Below are positions 26,086-35,741 of a stretch of 64,000 nucleotides of DNA, one piece after another. Each line of letters begins with the position of its first letter. The stretch's first letter is position 1. The stretch comes from JBBIPA01 sp963820495. GTDB lineage: Bacteria; Chloroflexota; Dehalococcoidia; GIF9; UBA5629. The notes below the pieces were generated by a model. The model was given only the letters and a program-made list of their open reading frames with translations. It searched no databases and was not told the origin of the DNA. The stretch is taken from the NCBI GenBank assembly GCA_963820495.1, contig CAWGAF010000002.1, forward strand, positions 1,054,001-1,118,000, given 5' to 3'. The position numbers and the translations under genes were made by a program.

Positions 26086-28437
26086 ATGGCAGAACTTTCA
26101 GTCGTCGGTAAGAGTGTAATTAAAATAGAGTCAGTAGGTAAAGTAACCGGTAAAACAAAGTACGCTTCAGAAGAAGGCATCGGAGTACCAGGTATGCTTT
26201 ATGGGAAGGTACTATTTAGTCCCTATGCACATGCTAAGATCTTGAACATTGATACTTCCAAAGCCAGTCAGATGAAAGGCGTAAGAACGGTTCTCACTGG
26301 TAGAGACACTCCTAAAAATAGGACCGGGGTGATGATTCATGACAGGCACGTCTTGTGCCATGAGACGGTAAGATTTGTAGGTGATGCAGTTGCTGTTGTT
26401 GCCGCAGATACTTTAGAAACTGCAGAAGAAGCTTTAGAATTAATCAAGGTAGAGTACCAAGAGCTGCCAGCAATATTTGATGCCGAAGAGGCGATGAAAT
26501 CTGATTGCCCTGTAGTAGTTCATCTCGACCTTGCCAGTTACAACAGACCCCTATATAGCTATATGGGCAAGGATTTACCTGGACCAAATGTACATACACA
26601 CCACAAGATACGCAAAGGTAATGTAGAGAAGGGATTTCAAGAGGCGGATATAATTGTTGAGAACAGATTCCAAAATGACAGGATAACACATTGCCAGCTC
26701 GAGCCTTTTAACTCTGTTTGCTATCCAGAAAGCGATGGTAGCTTTACCCTGTGGACATCATCACGCCTTAATGAGACCCTTTGGCACCTTCTCCCAGCTT
26801 TCAATCTGCCTCCCAGCAAGCTCAGGGTGAGGTGTAGTTATTTGGGTGGGATGTTTGGTATGCTAGGCAGACCTGAACGATTTACCTTACTTGTATCGTT
26901 GAAAACTGGCAAACCAGTAAAAATGGTCTATACAAGAGAAGAATGTTTCATCGATGGCTTCAATAGACTACCCAAAGTCGTCTATATCAAGGACGGAGTT
27001 AAGAATGATGGGACTATCGTAGCTCGAGAAATTAAGGTTATTATTAATACCGGAGCCTATAGTGGCCATGCGCCATTGACAATTAGAAATGGCGCTTTTC
27101 ATGCGTCTCAGTATCGATTGCCTAATTACAAATGGGATGCTTATGGTGTATATACTAATGAGCCTTGCGTTGGCCCACTCCGCGGATTTGGAAGTGCAGA
27201 GGTTCTCTGGGCAACTGAGCAGCAAATGGACATGGTAGCTGAAAAATTGGGCATGGATGTTTGTGAATTTAGAGTAAGGAATACTCCAGATGAGGGAGAG
27301 ATTGATGTGCGGGGGCAGAAAATATCTTGTATTGGAGCCAAAGAATGCCTGAAAAAGGTTACAGAATGGATAGATTTGGGGAAACCATCGGTTCAACCTT
27401 TAGAGAAACATATAAAAATAGGTAAAGGTATTGCTATAGGCAACAAATATACACTAGTTGATACAGCCTCTTCTGCGTGGGTCAAGGTGAATATGGATGG
27501 CACAATAGAAGTATTTCACGGTGGGGATGACTGTGGGCAAGGATTGAACACTCTAGTTACCCAGGTAGCAGCAGAAGAATTCCATGTTCCCGTTGAGAAA
27601 ATCAAGGTTGTTTGGGGAGATAGCCACCGGGTTCCCTATGATTTTGGAACTGCTTCCAGCAGGAGCACGATATACATAGGAAACGCTGTCCTCCTTGCCT
27701 GCAGAGATGCCAAAAAACAAATTTTCGAATTGGCGGCTAAGAAGTTAAACACGACCCCAGAAAATATGGATATCCGGGATGGAAAAATTTTCACCATAAG
27801 TGAACCACAAAAAACACTCGATATCACAGAGCTTGCTTTGAAAAATCATCCAGAAGCAAGAGGATCAATTAAATTGGCGACCTGCCTTGAAGATCGTGCT
27901 GGTATAATTGGTAGTGCCACATTTTGGGGTCATCCAAGTACCGAAGACCCTGAGACTGGCCAGGGTGAGCGACTGGCAATAAGTTATGCATATGGTGCAC
28001 AAGCGGTTGAAGTTGCAGTAGATATAGAAACTGGAATAGTTAAAGTACTGCGAATTTACACGGCATTCGATAATGGAAAAACAATAAATCCCCAGATGTG
28101 TGAAGCACAGATGGAAGGTGGAGCTGTAATGGGCCTAGGATGTGCGTTGTATGAAGGCTTCATCATTGACGATAAGGGAGTATTGCAGAACCCTAATTTC
28201 CACGATTATAAGATTTGCAGTATGGGGAATGTGCCCAGCGGTAACAACATGAAAGTAGCATTCGTGGAATTACCCCATAAAGAAGGCCCATATGGTGCCA
28301 AGGGCGTCAGCGAAGCAGCTATGTGTCCCACAGCCCCGGCGATAGGCAATGCTATTTACAATGCTACTGGTGTAAGATTGAAGCGTATACCTATGACACC
28401 CGAGCGGATTTTAAGGGCCATCAAGGAAAGCAAATAA
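26086..28437 (+). CDS. Molybdenum hydroxylase large subunit 2 (CoxL/XDH-like)
   Basis: A 783-residue molybdopterin subunit. The hammerhead domain starts KIESVGKVTGKTKYASE; the active-site loop is GPLRGFGSAE, the cofactor motif GGDDCGQGLN has the normal Gln-Gly, and the C-terminal GAKGVSE keeps the catalytic glutamate. The glycine-rich motif that is GGGFGGK in most relatives is unusual (GGMFGMLGRPE), so the cofactor pocket may be specialised. It is roughly equally distant from CoxL1 and CoxL3, implying a different substrate. No CO-dehydrogenase loop is present. Confidence 0.87.
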   Translation: MAELSVVGKSVIKIESVGKVTGKTKYASEEGIGVPGMLYGKVLFSPYAHAKILNIDTSKASQMKGVRTVLTGRDTPKNRTGVMIHDRHVLCHETVRFVGDAVAVVAADTLETAEEALELIKVEYQELPAIFDAEEAMKSDCPVVVHLDLASYNRPLYSYMGKDLPGPNVHTHHKIRKGNVEKGFQEADIIVENRFQNDRITHCQLEPFNSVCYPESDGSFTLWTSSRLNETLWHLLPAFNLPPSKLRVRCSYLGGMFGMLGRPERFTLLVSLKTGKPVKMVYTREECFIDGFNRLPKVVYIKDGVKNDGTIVAREIKVIINTGAYSGHAPLTIRNGAFHASQYRLPNYKWDAYGVYTNEPCVGPLRGFGSAEVLWATEQQMDMVAEKLGMDVCEFRVRNTPDEGEIDVRGQKISCIGAKECLKKVTEWIDLGKPSVQPLEKHIKIGKGIAIGNKYTLVDTASSAWVKVNMDGTIEVFHGGDDCGQGLNTLVTQVAAEEFHVPVEKIKVVWGDSHRVPYDFGTASSRSTIYIGNAVLLACRDAKKQIFELAAKKLNTTPENMDIRDGKIFTISEPQKTLDITELALKNHPEARGSIKLATCLEDRAGIIGSATFWGHPSTEDPETGQGERLAISYAYGAQAVEVAVDIETGIVKVLRIYTAFDNGKTINPQMCEAQMEGGAVMGLGCALYEGFIIDDKGVLQNPNFHDYKICSMGNVPSGNNMKVAFVELPHKEGPYGAKGVSEAAMCPTAPAIGNAIYNATGVRLKRIPMTPERILRAIKESK

Positions 28438-28480
28438 AGGGCATAAAGTTATTAGACAAGATCAAGTTAGGAGGCAAGAA

Positions 28481-28948
28481 GTGAAGCAAGCTCAGAGAGA
28501 TATCACCCCGTTTGAGGTCAGACAAGTCGGTATTGTAGTCAGGGACATGGAAAAGACTATGCAGCAATTTCGTACTATAATGGGTATAGAGCATTTTAAA
28601 TTGATACCTGGTCCAGAAGCAATAATACATGGCAAAAAGATAGACTGTGAGGCAAAGTTAGCTTTTGCGCAATCAGGACCTATCGAAATTGAACTGATAG
28701 AACCAGTAAAAGGAGAGAGCACATGGATGGAATTCCTTCGTGCCAAAGGGGAAGGGGTACATCACTTTGGCATATTTGTTCCTGATATAGATAAGGAATT
28801 AGACAGGTACGCCAAAATGGGTGTAGGAGTGTTGCAATCCGGTGAGGACGAAGAGGTTAAATATGCTTATATGGATACCACAGGAATTACTGGGGTAATA
28901 ATTGAACTGCTTCAAGTGAAAAAAATAATTGAACTACTTCAGGTTTAA
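28481..28948 (+). CDS. VOC-family protein, methylmalonyl-CoA epimerase-like
   Basis: A 155-residue vicinal-oxygen-chelate fold protein with two beta-alpha-beta-beta-beta modules: QVGIVVRDMEKTMQQF at the N terminus and HHFGIFVPDIDKELDRY in the second half. Conserved metal-site positions include the VHH histidine and a Glu in FAQSGPIEIELIEP. The layout resembles methylmalonyl-CoA epimerase, but lactoylglutathione-lyase and dioxygenase relatives look similar. It starts with GTG at 28481 after TAGGAGG, 43 bases after coxL2. The C terminus has a tandem repeat (IIELLQV-KK-IIELLQV), apparently a recent 24-bp duplication. Confidence 0.78.
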   Translation: MKQAQRDITPFEVRQVGIVVRDMEKTMQQFRTIMGIEHFKLIPGPEAIIHGKKIDCEAKLAFAQSGPIEIELIEPVKGESTWMEFLRAKGEGVHHFGIFVPDIDKELDRYAKMGVGVLQSGEDEEVKYAYMDTTGITGVIIELLQVKKIIELLQV

Positions 28949-29111
28949 AAAAGCATAGAGCAAAATTAAGAAACAAGGTTTTTTAGCAAAAAGGGAAGCA
29001 TTCTTAGGGAAATATCAAACGACATCTGGAGACAGTAGATTTATATCTTTAAGATTTAGTAAATAAATGCAAGAGCTTTGGTTTGGTAACCCCTGAGGAC
29101 ACTCGTAGAAA

Positions 29112-29558
29112 TCAGCTTTCGCACTTAGCTGTGAAAGCATCACGGAATACCTCAGATACTTCAGTTACCTTCTTTGCAATAGCTTTACCACCTAAGGAGG
29201 CTAAGCGCCCTATCACATTAAGGTCGAGCTTGTACGTGACGTCTGTATCTTCTGTAGATACGGATTTTAAATTTACTGTCTGACTAAAAGCCACTCTACC
29301 AACTCCCATCCGTCCTTTGCCCTCCCCAGCTACTTTTATATATACTGGTTCCTGCTTATCAATTATAGCTATTTCCGTGTCAAAAATCGCGGTCATAATG
29401 GAAACTCTCGCCTTGAGAATAGCCTTATAATTGTTTTCATCAACTACCTCCAAATTCTCAATGCCAGGTATACATGAGATTAGAAATGACACATCTAGCA
29501 TTGTTTCCCAAACTTTTTTTATTGGCGCTTTAATTTTTAAAGTCTGTTCTATTACCAT
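29112..29558 (-). CDS. CoxG-like SRPBCC family protein
   Basis: A 148-residue START/SRPBCC-fold protein matching the carbon monoxide dehydrogenase subunit G family: TLKIKAPIKKVWETMLD at the N terminus, CIPGIENLEVVDENNYKA, and a C-terminal helix. CoxG proteins accompany molybdenum hydroxylases and in CO oxidisers help anchor the enzyme to the membrane; this protein lacks an obvious C-terminal membrane anchor. AAGGAG precedes the ATG at 29558, which is preferred over a frame starting 18 codons earlier. It is downstream of OYE-C on the minus strand and convergent with the VOC gene. Confidence 0.82.
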   Translation of the reverse strand: MVIEQTLKIKAPIKKVWETMLDVSFLISCIPGIENLEVVDENNYKAILKARVSIMTAIFDTEIAIIDKQEPVYIKVAGEGKGRMGVGRVAFSQTVNLKSVSTEDTDVTYKLDLNVIGRLASLGGKAIAKKVTEVSEVFRDAFTAKCES

Positions 29559-29780
29559 GTGGATTCTCCTTAAATTAATACCTCTGATTTTATGGCTGCT
29601 TTGTGTGATCAATTATATTTAATCTATGCATAGTATAGGCATGACCACTATAAGGTAAACTATATCTCATATAGAGGAACAGTCAGTTTCCTACATACAA
29701 ATTTCCCCTGCCCAGACTGGCACTTTCCCGGGTATGTAAAAGCCAAAATTATTTCACTTCTAAAAAGTCAGGATAATTGA

Positions 29781-31742
29781 TTACTGAATTTGCCTGGATA
29801 CAAACGCTGCCTCATGGACAGCATCTTTTACTCTCCGTGGTTTAACATAGTCACCGATTGTATAAAGCTCTTTGACCTTTCCCTTTAATGCTTCATAAAG
29901 TGTTTTTTCTGGCTCAGCATATCCCATTGAAACAACTACGGTATCAGCCTCGATCTTGCTTTTCTTACCATCTGGGTCAACCACCGCAACACCATTATCT
30001 GTGACCTCCTCAACCTTTGTGCCAATGGATACCTGAACCCCATATTTAGGCAACATAACTATAGTTTGCATAAGCATGTTAAGGGTTTCCATGTCGTAAC
30101 CTACGGAATGTACAGGTTTCGGCTCTATTATTGTTATGCTTTTTGCCAGCCCTTTCTTAGCAATAGTATATGCAATGTCGACACCAATTCGGCTGCCCCC
30201 GATTATTACCACTTTTCCTCCAACTTTAGCTTTACCAGTTAAAAAGTCTTCGGGTGTAATCACGATAGGCTTGGAAATTCCGGGAATATCAGGAATGATG
30301 CGCCTAGGTGCACCAGTAGCTAAAATCACCGCATCTGGTTTAGTCTGCAGGATATTTTCAGGAGTAGCCTCTTTACCAAGCTCAAATTTGACTCCACCCT
30401 CTTTACACTTTTTTGTTTCCCAATCGCGAAACTTTCCGTAAGACTCATTATCTGAGCATAGAGTGATGAATCGTAGATTACCTCCTGGCTCGGACTCTTT
30501 CTCCATAAGCGTTACCTCGTGGCCCCGCAGGGCTGCCACCCTGGCTGCTTCCAAGCCACCTGGACCTGCGCCTACCACCAGGACTTTCTTAGGCTTGGGC
30601 ACTTGCTTTATGGCGTATTCACGCTCTCTCCCTGTCTCTGGATTGAGGGCACAACCAACCTGATAGTGCACAACTATCTGTGTGTCATAACAGTAGCAAC
30701 AGCTTGTACAAAGGCGAATATCATCAATCCTGCCTTCGAGGACCTTGTTAAATATCTCAGGGTCGCAGAGCGAGGCTTTGGCAATTTGAATAATATCGGC
30801 ATGGCCAGCAGCAAGGTGTTTTTCCCAGCTATTCGGGTCAAAGTCACCCTGGGTTCGATGAAACACGGGTATCTTAATCTCCTTCTTAAAGGCTTCAGTC
30901 TGTTTCCAGGCACCGAAGCCAGTATATTTGCTGTGGCCTGGAGACCGTTCAGAGGTGGCAAATGTTTCATACATACCAACCATACAGTCAAAATAGTCGA
31001 TACCCTCTCGCTCAAGTATTTTAGCTACAGCTATGCTATCCTCGATTTTAACCCCTCCGGTTTCCAGCAATTCATCAGCGACCAGCACATAGCCAATAAC
31101 AAAGTCAAGCCCGCACTTTTGACGGATCCCTCTTATTATCTCCACTGGTAACCTCAAACGATTTTCCAGACTACCTCCATATTTGTCGGTCCTTTTGTTA
31201 GTATGTGGAGATACAAATTGATGTAATAGATAGGAAGTAGCACCGTGTATCAACACTCCATCACAACCGGCTTCTTTGGCCAATACCGCAGTTTTAATGA
31301 ATTTTTCTCTTTGCTCTTCTATCTCTTCCACACTCATAACTCGCGGCTGAACAATACCCACCCCCCCATGCATCATACTGGGAACCCCAGACGGAGAAAT
31401 AGGGTTCTCTGAGAAAGCGCCAACATTGACAAGTTGAGCTATAACCGGTGCGCCATGCCAATGGATAACTTCAGCAAGCCTGGCGTACCCAGGAACCATT
31501 TTCTCCTCGTCGAGCTTTAACGTCCCCATTTCCCATCCATAGCGCCTATCAGGTACCGTCGACTCAATTACTATCATTGCCGCACCATTTTTTGCTCGCA
31601 AAGAATAATAGTCAAGCATTTGCTGTGTTACTTCACCCTCGACTGTGCATAAACGGCTCCACATCGGCCCTAGAATTAAACGATGCTTTAATTCAAGACT
31701 CCCCACTTTTATTGGTTCTGCTAAAATTTTGAACTGACTCAC
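29781..31742 (-). CDS. OYE-C: Fe-S flavoenzyme, close paralogue of OYE-A
   Basis: A 653-residue protein that aligns with OYE-A over its whole length without large gaps and with most residues identical (for example the N-terminal FK-LAEPIK-GS--LKHRL core). It has the FMN barrel, the C-x2-C-x2-C-x12-C iron-sulfur site (CTSCCYC...C) and two nucleotide folds. The second fold is GGSRIG, as in OYE-A's GGNRIG. It lies after coxL3 in the right-hand operon, whereas OYE-A precedes the transporter genes in the left-hand one. A shared or related substrate for OYE-A and OYE-C is likely. Confidence 0.85.
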   Translation of the reverse strand: MSQFKILAEPIKVGSLELKHRLILGPMWSRLCTVEGEVTQQMLDYYSLRAKNGAAMIVIESTVPDRRYGWEMGTLKLDEEKMVPGYARLAEVIHWHGAPVIAQLVNVGAFSENPISPSGVPSMMHGGVGIVQPRVMSVEEIEEQREKFIKTAVLAKEAGCDGVLIHGATSYLLHQFVSPHTNKRTDKYGGSLENRLRLPVEIIRGIRQKCGLDFVIGYVLVADELLETGGVKIEDSIAVAKILEREGIDYFDCMVGMYETFATSERSPGHSKYTGFGAWKQTEAFKKEIKIPVFHRTQGDFDPNSWEKHLAAGHADIIQIAKASLCDPEIFNKVLEGRIDDIRLCTSCCYCYDTQIVVHYQVGCALNPETGREREYAIKQVPKPKKVLVVGAGPGGLEAARVAALRGHEVTLMEKESEPGGNLRFITLCSDNESYGKFRDWETKKCKEGGVKFELGKEATPENILQTKPDAVILATGAPRRIIPDIPGISKPIVITPEDFLTGKAKVGGKVVIIGGSRIGVDIAYTIAKKGLAKSITIIEPKPVHSVGYDMETLNMLMQTIVMLPKYGVQVSIGTKVEEVTDNGVAVVDPDGKKSKIEADTVVVSMGYAEPEKTLYEALKGKVKELYTIGDYVKPRRVKDAVHEAAFVSRQIQ

Positions 31743-31933
31743 TGATATATTACCTCCTTAAAATAAATTTTAAACTGGATGATTATGTTAAATTTAATCC
31801 ATTTCACTTTCCTCTACCTTATTCTTTTGGATAAGGCGCTCTCTATTTTGTGCTAAGCGAAAAGTCAACTTTTACATTTTCTATTGGAATAGCTTACATA
31901 TACACCACAGTGATCTAAATTTTTACAGGCCGT

Positions 31934-34264
31934 CTACTTCGCCTCTTTCTCTTTGAGTGCTTTCAGTACTTTCTCTCTGGTAATAGGCAAGTCATATATC
32001 CTCACCCCGATTGCATCATAAACTGCATTGCTGATAGCAGGAGCAATCGGTGTTAAAGGTCCTTCCCCGGCACCCTTTGCCCCGTAGGGCCCTTCAGGAT
32101 GAGGCACAAAGTCAATAAACACCTCCACATTCTTATTACTAGGCATTTCCGTTGCAGTTGGTATCTTGTAATCAGCAAAATTAGGATTAATCACCACTCC
32201 GTTTTCTAAAACAATTTGCTCATATATCGAAGAGCCAATACCCTGCTGAAGAGAACTTTCCAATTGTACCTTAACCATCTCGGGATTTATTGGTGTACCA
32301 CAATCAGCTGCTATGACAATTTTCAAGACTCTAACCTCACCAGTTTTTACGTTTACCCCTACTTCAATACCGTGAGCAAAATAACTGTAAAATGTGGTAA
32401 TTCTTTGTGATTGCCCAGTCTCAGGGTCTTCGGGAATCATCGGAATATAAAAACTGGCTGAACCAATGACCTCACCTCCTTTGAGAGGTATACCTTCAGC
32501 CCAAAAAAGATCGCCTATTTTAATTGATTTTTCAGGTTCTGTGGCAACAAAAACCTTCCCTGCCCTGATATCAAGCTTGTCAGCACTGGTATTAAGCTTT
32601 ATTGTTGCTATATCGGCAATACGTTTCTTAGCATCCTGACATGCCAGCATAACTGCATTACCGGTAAAGAAAGTAGAACGACTGGAAATAGCGCCGTGGT
32701 CTGGTGGGCAAATTGCAGTATCACCGCACACTACTTTAACTTGCTCCGTAGCAATTCCGAACTCCTCAGCTGCAATCTGTGCCACTACTGTATTCAGTCC
32801 CTGCCCAAGATCTACATTACCATGGCGCACTTCTACACTACCATCACTATGAACCTTTACAGTTGCCATGGCTGGCATAGAAGTAGTGTACTTGCTGCCA
32901 ACAGCCATGCCTTTTCCCTTTTTCCAAGGGGCACTTTCCTGTACGGATTTCTTGCCCCAATCGATTGACTTGGCAACCTTGTCAATGCAACCGGCTATAC
33001 CAATAGCAACAGTGGTCTGCCCGCAAACGTCTTTATCACCCTCTCTTAATATGTTTTTCTTTCGAATCTCAACACGGTCAATACCAAGGCGTTCAGCCAT
33101 TATGTCCATTTGCTGCTCGACAGCCCAATTTACCTCCGGAGACCCGAATCCCCTGAAAGCACCGGTTACTGGATTGTTGGTATAGACGCCATAGCTATCC
33201 CAACTGAAATTGGGGATTCTATATATCCCAACAGATCCAAACGCCATATTTCTGGTCAATGTATGCCCTAAGTGCGCATGCCGTCCAATATTAAGGATAA
33301 TCTTCATTTCTCTGGCCACAAGTGTCCCATCCTTCTTTATACCGTCCTTGATATAGGTCACAACATCCCCACGGTGGCGACCACCTACTAACTCCTCCTC
33401 TCTTGTATTTACCAAACGTACTGGCCTGCCACTTTTTATAGCCGCTAACATAGCAAGTGGTTCTAACATCGTATCATTTCCTACTTTGCCTCCGAAGCCT
33501 CCGCCAACATAGGCAGTAATGAATCTCATCTTGGAACGTGGTACTCTGAAAAACATGGCGAAGTTGGGCTTCATAGCACTCGGCGTCTGTGACGACGTCC
33601 TAATCGTTAGAGTGCCATTACCTTCAACCCAGGCATCAACCTGACGGGTCTCAAGATAGCAATGAGACATCCTAGCAGTAGAATATCTATTTTCTACAAC
33701 TAGGTCAGCTTGTTTGAAGCCCTCGTTCACATCCCCATGCCGTATTTTGAAATGCTTACAACAATTGGGCATCTTCGGATCAAAAACAAAAGGCCAAATA
33801 AACGCACGAAAGCCTTCACTTGCTTCAGGATGGACAATAGCCGGAGGGTCCTCTAATAAAGCCTCCTCCGGATCAAATACGGCTGGTAATTCTTCATAGT
33901 CTATCTCAACTAGGTCAACTGCTTCCTCAGCAATCTCTAGGGTATCAGCGACTACTACCGCAATAGGCTGGCCTATGCAGCGAACCAGGTTATCCCTTGG
34001 CAGGACAAACTCATCAAAAACTAAATGGCCAAAACGAACATTGGGAGCATCCTCAGGCAAAACTATTGCTTTTACCCCAGGTAGTTTCTCTGCTTTGCTT
34101 ATATCAATTTGCAGAATTTTAGCATGCGGATAAAGACTCTTCACAATTTTACCGTAAAGCATGCCAGGCATTTTGAAGTCAGTAGTATATTTTGCCCTAC
34201 CAGTTACTTTTTCTATACCATCTATTTTAGGAACGGATTTACCTATTACCAACAGATCATTCAT
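31934..34264 (-). CDS. Molybdenum hydroxylase large subunit 3 (CoxL/XDH-like)
   Basis: A 776-residue molybdopterin subunit and the most canonical of the three. Motifs are GGGFGGKVGND, GAFRGFGSPE (the xanthine dehydrogenase-type arginine loop), GNVDLGQGLN and the C-terminal GAKGAGEGP with the catalytic glutamate. It follows coxS3 by 14 bases. The arginine loop and the absence of a CO-dehydrogenase AYxCSFR motif point to hydroxylation of an aromatic or N-heterocyclic substrate, not CO. Confidence 0.9.
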   Translation of the reverse strand: MNDLLVIGKSVPKIDGIEKVTGRAKYTTDFKMPGMLYGKIVKSLYPHAKILQIDISKAEKLPGVKAIVLPEDAPNVRFGHLVFDEFVLPRDNLVRCIGQPIAVVVADTLEIAEEAVDLVEIDYEELPAVFDPEEALLEDPPAIVHPEASEGFRAFIWPFVFDPKMPNCCKHFKIRHGDVNEGFKQADLVVENRYSTARMSHCYLETRQVDAWVEGNGTLTIRTSSQTPSAMKPNFAMFFRVPRSKMRFITAYVGGGFGGKVGNDTMLEPLAMLAAIKSGRPVRLVNTREEELVGGRHRGDVVTYIKDGIKKDGTLVAREMKIILNIGRHAHLGHTLTRNMAFGSVGIYRIPNFSWDSYGVYTNNPVTGAFRGFGSPEVNWAVEQQMDIMAERLGIDRVEIRKKNILREGDKDVCGQTTVAIGIAGCIDKVAKSIDWGKKSVQESAPWKKGKGMAVGSKYTTSMPAMATVKVHSDGSVEVRHGNVDLGQGLNTVVAQIAAEEFGIATEQVKVVCGDTAICPPDHGAISSRSTFFTGNAVMLACQDAKKRIADIATIKLNTSADKLDIRAGKVFVATEPEKSIKIGDLFWAEGIPLKGGEVIGSASFYIPMIPEDPETGQSQRITTFYSYFAHGIEVGVNVKTGEVRVLKIVIAADCGTPINPEMVKVQLESSLQQGIGSSIYEQIVLENGVVINPNFADYKIPTATEMPSNKNVEVFIDFVPHPEGPYGAKGAGEGPLTPIAPAISNAVYDAIGVRIYDLPITREKVLKALKEKEAK

Positions 34265-34278
34265 CTTTTGCTTCCTCC

Positions 34279-34761
34279 TTATCTATTCAACGGTTTCTGT
34301 ATTTGTTTCGCCGCTGCTAAAATCGCATCTACTATCCTGACATATCCAGTACAACGACATAAAACCCCATGTATTCCTTCTCTTACCTCATCTTCAGTTG
34401 GGTCAGGATTCTCATCTAATAATGCCTTCGCAGTCATTATCATCCCCGGAGTACAAAAACCACATTGCACCGCATAGTGGTCCAGGAAAGCTTCTTGTAG
34501 TGGGTGCAGCCTCTCCTTACTAGCCAAGCCCTCTATCGTCCAGACATCCCTGCCCTTTGCCAATGGAGCTAATATTAAGCAACTTTTTACCGCCTTGCCG
34601 TCCATAATAACAGTGCATGCACCACAATGGCCTGTATCACATCCTTCTTTAGTGCCAGTCAATTCAAGTTCATCATGCAATACTTGCTGTAGAGTCTTCC
34701 ATGGCTCCACAAATACCTCAACGGGATTTCCATTTACGGTTAGAGTTATACGTTCCTTCAT
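34279..34761 (-). CDS. Molybdenum hydroxylase 2Fe-2S subunit 3 (CoxS-like)
   Basis: A 160-residue subunit with CDTGHCGACTVIMDG for the ferredoxin-type cluster and QCGFCTPGM plus CRCTGY for the second. It begins 18 bases after coxM3 and ends 14 bases before coxL3 in the coxM-S-L order shared by all three sets. An AAGGAGA site is upstream of the ATG. Confidence 0.93.
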   Translation of the reverse strand: MKERITLTVNGNPVEVFVEPWKTLQQVLHDELELTGTKEGCDTGHCGACTVIMDGKAVKSCLILAPLAKGRDVWTIEGLASKERLHPLQEAFLDHYAVQCGFCTPGMIMTAKALLDENPDPTEDEVREGIHGVLCRCTGYVRIVDAILAAAKQIQKPLNR

Positions 34762-34779
34762 CTCTGTTCTCCTTCTATT

Positions 34780-35640
34780 TCAACCTTCTTGAGCTCTACT
34801 TATGGCTCTTTCCAGTGCCTGTGTGCTTACTAGCGCAGCTATTTTTCTCTTGTATTCCTCTGACCCTTCGATGTCCGTCGTCGGTTGCGACTCCTCAGCT
34901 ACTGCCTTACCCACCACATCCAAAGCGTTGTCTATTTTTTTACCTACTATCGCCTCCTCTGCAATCCTGGCCCTTATTGGTGTAGGTCCCACTGCTCCCA
35001 GCGCTATTCGCACCTTCTTTATCATTTTGCCATCTAATGTAACGACTACTGCAGCAGTGGCAATACCATAATCACCAAATCTTACACTTTCTTTGACATA
35101 TGCCCCCTGTGTATGAGAGTCAAGACGTGGCACTATTATCTCAACCAAGATCTCGTCAGGTTTAAGTGCTGTCTCGAGATAACCTGTAAAAAATTCTTCC
35201 AAAGCTATTTCCCTATCACCTTTCAGACTCCTGACTTTTACCTTTGCCCCTAGAGCTACTAATGCTACTCCAGGATCACAAGCTGGGTCTCCTGCACAAA
35301 GGTCACCGGCAACAGTCCCCCAATTCCTTATTTGTACTGATCCCACCACCTTCTCCATATCGACCAGCATTGGAAACTCTTTTTGTATTAATGAAGAAGT
35401 TTCTATTGCCCGGTGCGTAGTTAAAGCCCCTATATTTATTGTTTTTTGATTGTTGGTCAAATACTCTAGCTCCCGAAGTTTTTTAATGCCAATAAGATAT
35501 GTGGGAGTTAGAACTCTATGCTTTAGTAACACGACCAGACTTTGCCCTCCTGCTATAAGTTTTACTCCTTCTCCAAGCTCAAGCAGTAGTTTACAAGCCT
35601 CGTCCAAATTCTTTGGTTCCAAATATTCGAATGACTTCAT
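34780..35640 (-). CDS. Molybdenum hydroxylase FAD subunit 3 (CoxM-like)
   Basis: A 286-residue FAD subunit. The first FAD motif is AGGQSLVVLLKHR near residue 32 (AGGQSL, a common variant); the second is GTVAGDLCAGDPACD near residue 106, in place of TIGGNLC. The ATG at 35640 follows AAGGAG; a start eight codons upstream is less well placed. It lies 105 bases after the end of livF copy 2 on the same strand, as coxM1 follows livF copy 1. Confidence 0.88.
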   Translation of the reverse strand: MKSFEYLEPKNLDEACKLLLELGEGVKLIAGGQSLVVLLKHRVLTPTYLIGIKKLRELEYLTNNQKTINIGALTTHRAIETSSLIQKEFPMLVDMEKVVGSVQIRNWGTVAGDLCAGDPACDPGVALVALGAKVKVRSLKGDREIALEEFFTGYLETALKPDEILVEIIVPRLDSHTQGAYVKESVRFGDYGIATAAVVVTLDGKMIKKVRIALGAVGPTPIRARIAEEAIVGKKIDNALDVVGKAVAEESQPTTDIEGSEEYKRKIAALVSTQALERAISRAQEG

Positions 35641-35741
35641 AACCTTGTCTCCTTCCCCTTTCAATTAATTAATAATTAGCGATAAATTAATCTAGTTAAT
35701 ACTAAAAAATCAACTCCAGTTGTACAATATAAAAGGAACCT

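Noticed and set aside
30519..31151. A 210-residue plus-strand frame
   Set aside because: It is antisense to OYE-C, whose protein sequence and motifs are unambiguous. Similar antisense frames over other genes were also dropped.
19929..34264. Carbon monoxide dehydrogenase as the function of the three coxMSL sets
   Set aside because: None of the large subunits has the AYxCSFR loop of CO dehydrogenase; the loops are RGYG or RGFG types of the wider xanthine dehydrogenase family. The CoxG-like gene alone does not prove CO oxidation.
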